Source: Fontibacillus phaseoli
GTDB taxonomy: Bacteria > Bacillota > Bacilli > Paenibacillales > Paenibacillaceae
Direction of reading: 5' to 3'
Assembly (NCBI RefSeq): GCF_003337355.1
Contig: NZ_QPJW01000014.1
Span: forward strand, 1 to 64,000
DNA: 64,000 nucleotides
Position numbers and translations under genes: made by a program. Within the stretch, counting starts at the first letter, position 1. Every line of letters begins with the position of its first letter. Shown piece after piece: positions 18,390 to 27,074 of the stretch. Below the pieces are notes generated by a model, which was given only the letters and a program-made list of their open reading frames with translations, made no database searches and was not told where the DNA came from.

Positions 18390-19277
18390 GTGTCGCGTAT
18401 TACGAATAACAAAAGAAAATGGCTTCTCCTCATCCTCGCAATCGGCCTGATGACTTTGCTGGCCGGGTGCGGTACGCAAAGCGCCAATTTTTCAAGCACC
18501 ACCGAGGACATGGCGAAGAGCGGTTCCTGGTGGACGGCGAACGTCGTTTATTATTTCTCGCTTGCTTTGGATACGTTTGCGGACTGGTTTGGCGGAGCAT
18601 ACGGCCTGGCCATTCTCGTCATGGTGCTGATCGTTCGGACGTTGATTTTACCGCTTACCTTGAAGCAGGTCAAGAGTTCGAAAGCAATGCAAGCGATTCA
18701 GCCGGAGATTCAGAAGATCAAAGAGATGTACAAGGACAACCCGGAGAAACAACAGCAAGAGACAATGAAGCTGTTCCAGGAAAACAAGGTAAATCCGATG
18801 GCCGGCTGTTTCCCGTTAATTATTCAGATGCCGGTGTTCATCGCTCTATATAACTCGATTTATCATAACTCGGCGATCCGGGACCATTCCTTCTTATGGT
18901 TGCAACTCGGTGAACCGGATAAATGGTACATCTTGCCGATAGTCGCTGCATTGACGACGTTCATTCAAACGAAGATGATGTCGAACATGAACCCGAGCAG
19001 CATGCAGGGTCCGATGCAGTTTATGATGTTTGTCTATCCGATTTTAATTTTTGTCATGGCCATGAATTTTGCCGCCGCGCTTCCATTGTACTGGATTTTC
19101 AGTAACCTTTACACGATTGCGCAAAACTACTTTATTTACCGTAAAAAAGATCCCGTCCTTGTTACTAATAACAATGCAACAAGCTCAGGCTCCTCCGGAA
19201 AATCGAAAAAGGGCGGTTCGAATCTAAAAGCCGGGCATCCCGGTAAAGGTGCCAAGGAGGCCAAAAAATCGAAATGA
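18390..19277 (+). CDS. yidC: Membrane protein insertase YidC (SpoIIIJ type)
   Basis: 295 residues from a GTG after an AGAGAGGGG site; an extended -10 (TGGTATGAT, 18344-18352) suggests an extra promoter. N-terminal lipoprotein signal with lipobox LLAGC (Cys about residue 27), then five membrane segments. The conserved hydrophilic-groove arginine is in LIVRTLILPLTLKQ; FPLIIQMPVFIALY and the Lys-rich tail KSKKGGSNLKAGHPGKGAKE are typical of the Firmicute form. It inserts proteins into the membrane, and SpoIIIJ is also needed for forespore sigma-G activity in Bacillus subtilis. It overlaps jag by 4 bases. Confidence 0.97.
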   Translation: MSRITNNKRKWLLLILAIGLMTLLAGCGTQSANFSSTTEDMAKSGSWWTANVVYYFSLALDTFADWFGGAYGLAILVMVLIVRTLILPLTLKQVKSSKAMQAIQPEIQKIKEMYKDNPEKQQQETMKLFQENKVNPMAGCFPLIIQMPVFIALYNSIYHNSAIRDHSFLWLQLGEPDKWYILPIVAALTTFIQTKMMSNMNPSSMQGPMQFMMFVYPILIFVMAMNFAAALPLYWIFSNLYTIAQNYFIYRKKDPVLVTNNNATSSGSSGKSKKGGSNLKAGHPGKGAKEAKKSK

Positions 19278-19996
19278 AGAGCATAGTGACGTCAGGAAAA
19301 ACCGTTGAAGAAGCTGTAAAACAAGGATTGGCCAAGCTCGGCACCACCGAGGATCAAGTCGCCGTGAATGTGTTGGAGCAGCCATCAAAAGGATTCCTGG
19401 GGCTGATTGGGGTGAAGGAGGCCAAAGTCGAATTGACTTTGTTATCCGAAACCAAGCCATCCGCTCCGCCGCAAGGAATCTCTTCGGAAGAACGTCCGCC
19501 TGTGATCCGGGAGGAGAACGGGGGGAATGTTCATGACGGACAGGATCCTTACGAAGTGGCGGCGTCATTTATCAGGGACGTCGGTGAGAATATGGGCCTC
19601 CAAGTAGACGTGGAGATTGTCCATCAGAAAGACAACACCGTCCTCAACATTTCAGGCAATGATCTTGGCGTACTGATCGGCCGTCGCGGACAAACCCTCG
19701 ACTCGCTGCAGTACTTGGCGAATATCATCGCTAACCGTTATTCCGAGAACTTTATCCGCATCGTTCTGGATGCGGAAAATTTCCGGGAACGGCGGAGAAA
19801 AACGCTGGAAGATTTGGCTATAAGATTAGCGGGACGGGTCGTTCGTACCCGTAAGGAAGTTACTCTTGAACCGATGTCGCCGCAGGAGCGCAAAGTGATT
19901 CATTCCAAACTTCAGGATCATCCGGAAGTCAAGACCTACAGTAAAGGCGAAGAGCCTAACCGGAGGGTCATTATTTCACTGAAGCAGAGCAAATGA
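19274..19996 (+). CDS. jag: RNA-binding protein Jag / KhpB (Jag-N, KH and R3H domains)
   Basis: 240 residues. Jag_N at 1-50 (MKSIVTSGKTVEEAVKQGLA, GFLGLIGVKEAKV), an acidic/proline linker, a type II KH domain (NDLGVLIGRRGQTLDSLQYL with the GxxG loop) and a C-terminal R3H domain (EPMSPQERKVIHSKLQ, RRVIISLKQ). KhpB proteins bind many RNAs with KhpA and influence cell elongation and division. Translationally coupled to yidC by an ATGA overlap. A strong terminator follows. Confidence 0.95.
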   Translation: MKSIVTSGKTVEEAVKQGLAKLGTTEDQVAVNVLEQPSKGFLGLIGVKEAKVELTLLSETKPSAPPQGISSEERPPVIREENGGNVHDGQDPYEVAASFIRDVGENMGLQVDVEIVHQKDNTVLNISGNDLGVLIGRRGQTLDSLQYLANIIANRYSENFIRIVLDAENFRERRRKTLEDLAIRLAGRVVRTRKEVTLEPMSPQERKVIHSKLQDHPEVKTYSKGEEPNRRVIISLKQSK

Positions 19997-20007
19997 TGCA
20001 TGAAGAC

Positions 20008-20050
20008 GCAATGACGTTTTGCCCCGGCAAAAGTCATTGCTTTTCTTTTA
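20008..20050 (+). terminator. Terminator of the rpmH-jag operon
   Basis: GCAATGAC-G-TTTTGCC (20008-20023) pairs with GGCAAAA-GTCATTGC (20026-20040), followed by TTTTCTTTT. Confidence 0.9.
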
Positions 20051-20069
20051 TTGTCTCAACCCTCCCAAA

Positions 20070-20528
20070 CCCTCCCTTACCGTAAGGGAGGGCCCCCCGA
20101 GGGCCTGCTGCCCTAGGGGATCACCCGCAAACTGCGGGAACGTGGGAGAATAAGAGGCGCTCCTTTGCCGCTGTCCCCTTCGGGGATCGCTTTTGTTGGG
20201 TGCGTGGCACGCTTTTCCCCCTTCGGGTACGTCTTACTTTTGGCGCTCCCGGGCTACCTGGCTTGGTGGAGGCACTGCTGCTTTCGAACGCCCCCGGGCT
20301 TGCTTTGGCGAAAAGAGTCGCTTGTCGCCCCTTTGGGGCACGCTATACGTATGCGCGCCTGCAGGGGAGCGGAGAGAAACGCCTGAGGTTTTTGACATCT
20401 GCTTTGATTAAGGAGGCGCTGTTCCCTTCGGGAATGCGCTGGACGGTGGCGCAATGATGTTTGGTGTCATTTTGGGATGAGCTGAATGCTGGCGCAAAGA
20501 GGGCGTAGTCCCCTTCGAGGATGCGCTA
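20070..20528. repeat. Gene-free region with an array of short palindromes
   Basis: No credible gene lies between 20051 and 20730. It starts with two hairpins (CCCTCCCTTAC/GTAAGGGAGGG at 20070-20092; GGCCC/GGGCC at 20091-20105). Five related units follow, each a GC palindrome with a TTC or TTT centre flanked by GCGCT-like arms: 20168-20190, 20208-20232, 20319-20344, 20415-20440 and 20501-20528. The clearest is TTCCCTTCGGGAA inside GGCGCT...GCGCT. Three overlapping plus-strand frames here are compositional. It looks like a REP-like or degraded repeat island. Confidence 0.75.
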
Positions 20529-20597
20529 GGTTCTGCACATGGTGAATCGTTAGCGTAGCAAGGCCGTTTGAATTCGGAGAAGCGTTAGCGTTCGCCT

Positions 20598-20626
20598 TTG
20601 CAGTCGGATTATGACCACTTTAGATT
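20598..20626 (+). promoter_or_regulatory. Possible mnmE promoter
   Basis: TTGCAG (20598-20603), 17-base spacer, TAGATT (20621-20626), about 100 bases upstream of mnmE and after the palindrome island. The -10 matches consensus at only four of six positions. Confidence 0.4.
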
Positions 20627-20730
20627 TTATAAGATCAAATAATCCGGCTGCAACAGCGATCGGAGAATCAAACGGGTTGCGGAGCGGCCGATGATTCACC
20701 AATAACTTTATATATTCGAGGTGACAATAT

Positions 20731-22110
20731 ATGCTTAGCGATACGATCGCCGCGATTTCAACCGCGGTAGGGGAGAGCGGGATCGCCGTCATCCGTGTCA
20801 GCGGACCTGAGGCGATTGCCGAAGTGGGGCGGCTGTTCCGCTCTAAGACTGCTTTGCCTGAGGCGGGGAGCCATACGGTACATTACGGCTTTATCATCGA
20901 CCCGCAGACGGGCGAGAAATTGGAAGAAGTTCTGGTCTCGTTATTCCGGGCACCCCGGTCGTTTACCACCGAGGATGTGGTGGAAATCAGTACCCACGGG
21001 GGCATCATTTCAGTGAAGCGCGTGATGGATTTACTGCTGCAGCAGCGGGATATCCGCCTGGCGGAGCCTGGGGAGTTCACGAAGCGCGCTTTTTTGAACG
21101 GGCGGATCGACTTGTCCCAAGCTGAAGCGGTCATCGATTTGATCCGGTCGAAGTCGGACCGGGCGTTCTCGGTGGCACTAAAGCAAGTGGAAGGCGAGTT
21201 GTCGCGCAGAATCAACGTGCTGCGCCATACGCTGGTAGAAACGCTGGCCCATATCGAGGTAAATATCGACTATCCGGAGCATGATGTGGAGTCGATGACC
21301 ACCGAATTCATCAAGACCAAATGCGCCGAGGTGACGGAGGGAATCAATGGTTTGCTCAAAACGGCGAACCAGGGGAAGATCCTTCGCGAAGGGATTACGA
21401 CAGCCATCGTAGGACGGCCTAATGTCGGCAAATCCTCGTTGCTGAATGCGCTGGCTCGTGAAAATAAAGCGATCGTTACGGATATTCCGGGGACGACTCG
21501 CGATGTCATCGAGGAATATGTAACGATTAACAATATTCCTTTGAAGCTGCTGGATACGGCCGGGATCCGAGAGACGATGGACGTCGTCGAACAGATCGGG
21601 GTGGAACGTTCCAAAGCGGCCGTATTGGAAGCGGATTTGATTTTATTGGTCTTGAATAGCGCAGAGCCGCTACATGAGGATGAACTGAAATTAATGGAGC
21701 AGTTGAGTAGCCGTCCTACCTTGGTGCTTTTGAATAAGATCGATCTCCCTCAGCAATTGGATAGAGCTAAGGTAAGTCATTATTTCCCGGAAAATGCCGT
21801 CGTTGAGCTGTCCGCGAAAACCCAAGAGGGCCTAGATCATCTGGAAGAGGCCATCTCCCAATTATTTTTTGGCGGGAAGCTGGAATCCGGAGATTTAACG
21901 TATGTCAGTAATGTGCGGCATATTGCCTTGCTTAAGAAGGCAAAGCAGTCTTTGGCGGAGGCATATGAGGCTGCGGATAGCGGAATTCCGATTGATATCA
22001 TGCAAATCGATGTAGGGCTGGCCTGGGAGCAGTTAGGGGAAGTTATCGGAGATTCGGCGCCGGATGCGCTGATCGATCAAATTTTCTCCCAGTTCTGCTT
22101 GGGAAAATAA
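20731..22110 (+). CDS. mnmE: tRNA modification GTPase MnmE
   Basis: 459 residues, the usual length. With MnmG it makes the 5-(carboxymethyl)aminomethyl group on wobble uridine 34. N-terminal folate-binding domain (MLSDTIAAISTAVGESGIAV, EFTKRAFLNGRIDLSQAEA), central helical part, inserted G domain (G1 GRPNVGKSSLLNAL about 223, G2 TDIPGTTRD, G3 LLDTAGIRE, G4 LLNKID), and the C-terminal FCLGK with the catalytic Cys. GAGGTGA precedes the ATG. mnmG follows after 189 bases. Confidence 0.98.
   Translation: MLSDTIAAISTAVGESGIAVIRVSGPEAIAEVGRLFRSKTALPEAGSHTVHYGFIIDPQTGEKLEEVLVSLFRAPRSFTTEDVVEISTHGGIISVKRVMDLLLQQRDIRLAEPGEFTKRAFLNGRIDLSQAEAVIDLIRSKSDRAFSVALKQVEGELSRRINVLRHTLVETLAHIEVNIDYPEHDVESMTTEFIKTKCAEVTEGINGLLKTANQGKILREGITTAIVGRPNVGKSSLLNALARENKAIVTDIPGTTRDVIEEYVTINNIPLKLLDTAGIRETMDVVEQIGVERSKAAVLEADLILLVLNSAEPLHEDELKLMEQLSSRPTLVLLNKIDLPQQLDRAKVSHYFPENAVVELSAKTQEGLDHLEEAISQLFFGGKLESGDLTYVSNVRHIALLKKAKQSLAEAYEAADSGIPIDIMQIDVGLAWEQLGEVIGDSAPDALIDQIFSQFCLGK
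21782..21795. promoter_or_regulatory. Possible Noc-binding site inside mnmE
   Basis: ATTTCCCGGAAAAT differs by one base from the palindromic Noc-binding consensus ATTTCCCGGGAAAT known from Bacillus subtilis. A single near-match within a coding sequence is weak; it is listed because noc lies 3.5 kb away. Confidence 0.3.
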
Positions 22111-22299
22111 AATTGCGGTTGAGAGCCTCACGGTCCGGAGATCATGGTATTATGAGGGGGACCAACTTTGGTTTAAATTTGAATTACACGTGTGCGGACA
22201 CTACACATAGAGTTCACCACTTTAATTGGCAATTACACCTATACGGGTTTGAGAAAAACTCAGGTGGGATCGCCTAATCATTTTTAGGAGGGAAATCAG

Positions 22300-24186
22300 A
22301 TGGGTTATGATGCCGGAAACTATGACGTTATCGTCGTCGGCGCAGGCCATGCGGGTTGTGAATCGGCGCTTGCTGCGGCCCGGATGGGCTGCAGCACGCT
22401 GATGATTACGATCAACCTGGATATGGTTGCCTTTATGCCGTGCAATCCGTCGATCGGCGGTCCGGCAAAAGGGCATGTTGTGCGTGAAGTGGATGCCCTG
22501 GGCGGCGAAATGGGCCGCAATATCGATAAAACGTTCATCCAAATGCGGATGCTGAATACCGGAAAAGGACCGGCTGTGCATGCGTTACGAGCGCAAGCGG
22601 ATAAATTTTCCTACCAGCATACGATGAAGGAAACGATGGAGAAGGAAGCAAACTTGACGATGCGTCAGGGTCTGGTGGAGGAATTGATCGTCGAAGACGG
22701 AAAATGCGTCGGCGTCATTACTCAGACGGGGGCGGAATACCGGGGTAATGCGATCGTGCTGACAACCGGTACTTATTTGCGCGGGAAGATCATCATGGGT
22801 GAACTGATGTATGAAAGCGGCCCGAACAACCAGCAGCCTGCGGTGAAGCTGTCCCAAAATCTGAAGGGTCTGGGCTTTGACCTGGTCCGCTTTAAGACGG
22901 GGACGCCTCCTCGGGTGCACAAGGATAGCATTGATTTTTCTCAGACGGAAATTCAACCCGGAGACGAGAAGCCGAAGTTTTTCTCCTATGAGACAAAAAG
23001 CTCCGACAACGAACAATTGCCTTGCTGGCTGACCTATACTTCTACTGAAACTCATGACATTATTCATAAGAATTTGCATCGGGCACCTATGTTCTCCGGG
23101 GTTATTGAGGGAACCGGACCGCGGTACTGTCCTTCTATCGAGGACAAAATCGTGCGTTTTGCCGACAAGCCCAAGCATCAGATTTTCCTTGAACCCGAAG
23201 GTAAGAACACGGCAGAGTACTATGTTCAAGGGTTCTCAACCAGTATGCCGGAAGATGTCCAATTGCAAATGCTGCGCTCCATCCCGGGCCTGCAAAATGC
23301 CGAAATGATGCGGAACGGCTATGCGATCGAATATGATGCGGTCGTACCGACCCAACTGTGGCCTTCGCTGGAAACAAAACGTCTTCCGGGCCTGTTTACG
23401 GCCGGCCAAATAAACGGAACTTCCGGTTATGAGGAAGCGGCGGGTCAAGGGATTATGGCAGGAATCAATGCGGCCCGCAAAGTTCAGGGGAAAGAACCGG
23501 TCATTCTCGACCGTTCCCAGGGCTACATTGGCGTTCTGATCGACGATTTGGTGACCAAAGGGACAAATGAACCTTATCGGTTGCTGACTTCCCGTGCGGA
23601 ATACCGCTTGCTGCTGCGTCACGACAATGCCGATTTGCGGTTGACGCCAATCGGGCATGAGATCGGGCTTATTCCCCACGAGCGGTATGAGTCTTTCCTT
23701 GATAAAAAGGAGAAAGTGGAGGCCGAAATTCAGCGCCTTCGGGAAACCAAAGTCCGTCCGACCGAGGTCAATACCATGCTGGAATCGATCGGTTCGGCAC
23801 CGATTCAGGATGGAAGCAACCTGTTGACCATATTACGGCGTCCTGAAGTGACTTATGCACATGTGGGTAACTTGTATCCTTCCGAAATTGAATTGGATGA
23901 CGAAATGAAGGAGCAGGTCGAAATTCAGATTAAATACGCCGGATATATCGAAAAGCAGTTGCTGCATGTTGAACGTTTACAAAAAATGGAAAAGAAAAAA
24001 ATTCCCGATAATATTAAGTATGATGATATTCAGGGGTTGGCGATTGAAGCTCGCCAAAAGCTCGCGAAAATCCGTCCGATTTCCATCGGCCAAGCTTCTC
24101 GGATTTCTGGTGTAACTCCTGCCGATATTTCCATATTACTGGTATATCTTGAACATTATAATCGGGTAACTGCGGCGGGAGGGTAA
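22300..24186 (+). CDS. mnmG: tRNA uridine-5-carboxymethylaminomethyl modification enzyme MnmG
   Basis: 628 residues, full length. FAD-dependent partner of MnmE. Dinucleotide-binding start [19 protein letters not shown], the [20 protein letters not shown] signature, the TGTPPR motif, and [16 protein letters not shown] in the second FAD-contacting block; the C-terminal helical domain ([20 protein letters not shown] onward) binds MnmE and tRNA. TTTTAGGAGGGAAATCAG precedes the ATG. rsmG starts 6 bases after its stop. Confidence 0.98.
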   Translation: MGYDAGNYDVIVVGAGHAGCESALAAARMGCSTLMITINLDMVAFMPCNPSIGGPAKGHVVREVDALGGEMGRNIDKTFIQMRMLNTGKGPAVHALRAQADKFSYQHTMKETMEKEANLTMRQGLVEELIVEDGKCVGVITQTGAEYRGNAIVLTTGTYLRGKIIMGELMYESGPNNQQPAVKLSQNLKGLGFDLVRFKTGTPPRVHKDSIDFSQTEIQPGDEKPKFFSYETKSSDNEQLPCWLTYTSTETHDIIHKNLHRAPMFSGVIEGTGPRYCPSIEDKIVRFADKPKHQIFLEPEGKNTAEYYVQGFSTSMPEDVQLQMLRSIPGLQNAEMMRNGYAIEYDAVVPTQLWPSLETKRLPGLFTAGQINGTSGYEEAAGQGIMAGINAARKVQGKEPVILDRSQGYIGVLIDDLVTKGTNEPYRLLTSRAEYRLLLRHDNADLRLTPIGHEIGLIPHERYESFLDKKEKVEAEIQRLRETKVRPTEVNTMLESIGSAPIQDGSNLLTILRRPEVTYAHVGNLYPSEIELDDEMKEQVEIQIKYAGYIEKQLLHVERLQKMEKKKIPDNIKYDDIQGLAIEARQKLAKIRPISIGQASRISGVTPADISILLVYLEHYNRVTAAGG

Positions 24187-24192
24187 TAGATC

Positions 24193-24915
24193 TTGGATAA
24201 TATACAATCTCAATTTCATGCCCTGCTGAGTCAGCGGGGAATTGAATTGACTCCTGTGCAATTGGAACAGTTTGAAATATATTACCGGGAACTGGTAGAG
24301 TGGAACGAAAAAATGAATTTAACCGGTATTACGGAGCGGGATCAGGTGTACATCAAGCATTTCTATGATTCCGTAACGCTTTCCTTCTATATAAATATCG
24401 GGGAGGTCCAAAGCCTGGCCGATATTGGTTCGGGTGCAGGGTTTCCCGGTATTCCGCTTAAAATATGTTTCCCGCATTTAAAGCTGACGATTGTGGACTC
24501 TTTGAATAAACGAATCCATTTCTTGCAGAATGTGGTGGACAAGTTGGGGTTGAGTCAAGTGAACTTGCTTCACGGACGGGCGGAGGATCTGGCACGAAAA
24601 GAGAACTTAAGGGATTCCTTTGATCTGGTAACGGCTCGTGCGGTTGCTCGAATGTCCGTACTGAATGAATTTTGTCTTCCTTTCACCAAACCAGGCGGAA
24701 CTTTTGCTGCAATGAAAGGCAGCGATCCTGGAGAAGAGGTTCGTGAGGCTTCCAAAAGCTTGACTGAACTTAAAGGGAAAAATCTTCAAAGTCATCATTT
24801 TTCGCTGCCGATGGAAAATTCGGATCGACATATTATACTGGTGAAAAAGATCGGGCCGACTCCGAAAAAATATCCGCGTAAAGCGGGTACACCACTAAAG
24901 TCCCCTATTCTGTAA
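24193..24915 (+). CDS. rsmG: 16S rRNA (guanine-527-N7)-methyltransferase RsmG
   Basis: 240 residues with a TTG start; the GGGAGGGT ribosome site overlaps the mnmG 3' end. SAM-binding motif I is LADIGSGAGFPGIPLKI (about 75-91), motif II TIVDSLNKR, and the TARAVARMSVLNEFCLPF block is characteristic of RsmG. It methylates G527 in 16S rRNA; loss gives low-level streptomycin resistance in other bacteria. Last gene of the mnmE-mnmG-rsmG run; a parS site begins 32 bases after the stop. Confidence 0.97.
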   Translation: MDNIQSQFHALLSQRGIELTPVQLEQFEIYYRELVEWNEKMNLTGITERDQVYIKHFYDSVTLSFYINIGEVQSLADIGSGAGFPGIPLKICFPHLKLTIVDSLNKRIHFLQNVVDKLGLSQVNLLHGRAEDLARKENLRDSFDLVTARAVARMSVLNEFCLPFTKPGGTFAAMKGSDPGEEVREASKSLTELKGKNLQSHHFSLPMENSDRHIILVKKIGPTPKKYPRKAGTPLKSPIL

Positions 24916-24947
24916 CAGTCCAATTACAAATATGTTCCTTAACAAAT

Positions 24948-24963
24948 TGTTCCACGTGAAACA
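24948..24963. promoter_or_regulatory. parS site (intergenic)
   Basis: TGTTCCACGTGAAACA equals the Bacillus subtilis parS consensus TGTTNCACGTGAAACA. ParB/Spo0J loads here as a CTP-dependent clamp. It sits in a larger inverted repeat (ACAAA...TTTGT). Downstream to 25055 there is only AT-rich DNA with a T7 run at 24978-24984. Confidence 0.93.
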
Positions 24964-25156
24964 ACTTTGTTTAGGAGCTTTTTTTATCTATTATTCCTCA
25001 GTACATATTCATAAAATTCATATTTAAGAGAATAGGATTATGGAGAAAAAAGTGGTAGAATAGAGATATCGCTAATTAAATGTCGGGGCAATCGCTTCAA
25101 CGATGGCTTATCCTAATATTTACTAGCCTAAAGGTGAGAGTATATCTTTTTGCACA

Positions 25157-25292
25157 ACCGCTGTCTGGAGATTTTTTTGCTTTGTGATAACGGTTTATAC
25201 ATAGGGAGTCTTGCCTTAAGCGGGGTTTTTGCAGCCCGAGTGTAATCACATTTTGTTTGGAAGAAAATGTGTTTATAAGGTATGCCCTATGT
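25157..25292 (+). promoter_or_regulatory. Structured leader upstream of noc, three-way-junction-like
   Basis: A probable extended -10 (TGGTAGAAT, 25053-25061) would give noc a leader of about 250 bases. Its 3' part can fold as P1 ACATAGGG/CCCTATGT (25199-25206 and 25285-25292), continued after a 3-base bulge by TGCCTTA/TAAGGTA, enclosing P2 CGGG/CCCG (25221-25238) and P3 CACATTTT/AAAATGTG (25247-25254 and 25264-25271). A weaker hairpin AACCG/CGGTT precedes it (25157-25195). P1 ends 12 bases before the noc ribosome site. I do not recognise a known riboswitch class. Confidence 0.5.
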
Positions 25293-25321
25293 CACTATGA
25301 ATTTAGGTGGTAATCTGCGGA

Positions 25322-26140
25322 ATGAAAGAACAATTTTCTAAATTGTTTGGTTTAACCGAACGATCGAACGGTGATGAAGTAAAGCAAATCCCGGTAGGGG
25401 ACATAGTCGGCAGCCCTTATCAGCCCCGTACCATTTTTGATGATGAAAAAATCGATGAGTTATGCCAAACGATTCGGACTCATGGCATCATTCAGCCGAT
25501 TGTAGTCCGCTTCCGGAATGAAAAGTATGAGATCATTGCCGGGGAACGTCGTTGGCGGGCAGTCAAAAAATTGGGTATGGAAACCATTCCGGCTATTTTA
25601 CGGGATTTTAACGATTCCCAGGCTGCTTCAATTGCTTTAATCGAAAACTTGCAGCGTGAAGGCCTTACTGCGATCGAGGAGGCGTTGGCTTATCAGAACC
25701 TCATCGACTTGCATCAGTTGACTCAAGAAAGTCTGGCTCAAAGATTGGGCAAGAGCCAATCTACGATTGCAAACAAGATCAGACTTCTGCATTTACCTGA
25801 GACTGTAAAAGTGGCGCTCATGGAACGTAAAATTACGGAGCGACATGCCAGGGCGTTGCTTTCTCTCGATTCCGAGGAACTTCAATTTAAAGTGTTGGAA
25901 GAAGTCATTTCCAAGGAATTGAATGTTAAACAGACGGAAGCGAGAATTGCCTTCTATAAAGAAGTAGCTAAAAATAAAAAGGCATCCAAACGGATCTCTT
26001 TCACCAAAGATGTCAGACTTGCCTTAAACACCATTCGTCAATCGATAGACATGGTTTCGGGTTCCGGCCTTGCGATCAAGACTGCGGAAAAAGATCATGA
26101 AGATCATTACGAAATCGTTATTAAAATTCCAAAAAGATAA
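25322..26140 (+). CDS. noc: Nucleoid occlusion protein Noc
   Basis: 272 residues from ATG 25322; a GTG at 25307 would add MVICG and overlaps the TTTAGGTGG ribosome site. ParB-like: the N-terminal CTPase motif [36 protein letters not shown], and a helix-turn-helix [20 protein letters not shown] (about 125-145). The start [11 protein letters not shown] is the amphipathic membrane-binding helix of Noc. Noc binds scattered sites and blocks Z-ring assembly over the nucleoid. Noc rather than ParB is assigned because of this helix and the separate parA-parB pair downstream. Confidence 0.95.
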   Translation: MKEQFSKLFGLTERSNGDEVKQIPVGDIVGSPYQPRTIFDDEKIDELCQTIRTHGIIQPIVVRFRNEKYEIIAGERRWRAVKKLGMETIPAILRDFNDSQAASIALIENLQREGLTAIEEALAYQNLIDLHQLTQESLAQRLGKSQSTIANKIRLLHLPETVKVALMERKITERHARALLSLDSEELQFKVLEEVISKELNVKQTEARIAFYKEVAKNKKASKRISFTKDVRLALNTIRQSIDMVSGSGLAIKTAEKDHEDHYEIVIKIPKR

Positions 26141-26154
26141 AGAGGTTTCCTGCC

Positions 26155-26195
26155 ACTGACCCTATCCGGAACAGTTAAGGTCAGTTTCTTTTTGG
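26155..26195 (+). terminator. Terminator of noc
   Basis: ACTGACC (26155-26161) pairs with GGTCAGT (26179-26185), then TTCTTTTT. It separates noc from parA-parB. Confidence 0.8.
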
Positions 26196-26312
26196 GTGCT
26201 TCATGATAAGTCGCCAGGAACGTTGTGGTCTTTTTGTAGCATCAACTTGGTGGACGCTTGCATAATTAAAAATCTACAAGAAGATTCTTCTATTATATTG
26301 AGGTGAAATGGA

Positions 26313-27074
26313 TTGTCTAAAATAATTGCCATAGCTAACCAAAAAGGAGGCGTCGGCAAAACGACGACTTCCGTTAATTTGGGAGCTGGACTTGCATCTA
26401 TCGGTAAGAAAGTGCTCCTTATCGACATTGATCCGCAAGGGAACACCACCAGCGGGGTAGGAATTAATAAGGCTGATGTAGCCAATTGCATTTATGACGT
26501 TTTGATCAATGAAGTTGATCCGAAAGAGGCGATTGCACCAACGGATATTGAAGGCTTGGACATTATTCCGGCCACCATCCAACTGGCAGGCGCTGAAATC
26601 GAATTGGTTCCAACCATCTCGCGGGAAGTCCGTTTAAAGAAATCTTTACATCAAGTTAAACACATGTATGATTATGTTTTAATAGATTGCCCGCCATCGC
26701 TTGGGATCTTGACGATTAACTCCCTGACGGCTGCGGATTCTGTACTTATTCCGATTCAGTGTGAATATTATGCGCTTGAAGGGTTGAGCCAATTGCTTAA
26801 TACGGTTCGTCTTGTTCAGAAACATCTCAATACTTCTTTGCAAATCGAAGGGGTATTGTTGACCATGTTTGATGCCCGTACAAATCTGGGGATTCAGGTC
26901 ATTGAAGAAGTGAAAAAGTACTTCCAGCAAAAAGTATATAAAACCGTTATTCCTCGGAATGTCAGACTTAGCGAAGCACCGTCCCACGGTCAGTCGATCA
27001 TTACCTATGATCCAAAATCGAAGGGCGCTGAAGTGTATTTAGAGTTGGCAAAGGAAGTGGTTTCCTATGAATAA
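26313..27074 (+). CDS. parA: Chromosome partitioning ATPase ParA (Soj)
   Basis: 253 residues with a TTG start 8 bases after GAGGTGA. Deviant Walker A KGGVGKTTTSVNLGAGLA (about 10-27) with both conserved lysines, Walker A' LIDIDPQGNTTSG, and Walker B DYVLIDCPPSLG. In Bacillus subtilis Soj works with Spo0J in segregation and in control of DnaA at the origin about 14 kb away. It overlaps parB by 8 bases. Confidence 0.97.
   Translation: MSKIIAIANQKGGVGKTTTSVNLGAGLASIGKKVLLIDIDPQGNTTSGVGINKADVANCIYDVLINEVDPKEAIAPTDIEGLDIIPATIQLAGAEIELVPTISREVRLKKSLHQVKHMYDYVLIDCPPSLGILTINSLTAADSVLIPIQCEYYALEGLSQLLNTVRLVQKHLNTSLQIEGVLLTMFDARTNLGIQVIEEVKKYFQQKVYKTVIPRNVRLSEAPSHGQSIITYDPKSKGAEVYLELAKEVVSYE

Noticed and set aside
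20165..20457. Three overlapping plus-strand frames of 72-85 residues in the palindrome island
   Set aside because: All three frames are open at once, the translations are low in order and follow the repeats, and no ribosome site is present.
22228..22266. Weak hairpin CACC/GGTG with an inner TGAG/CTCA stem before mnmG
   Set aside because: Only four-base stems, expected by chance in this much sequence; no further structure found.
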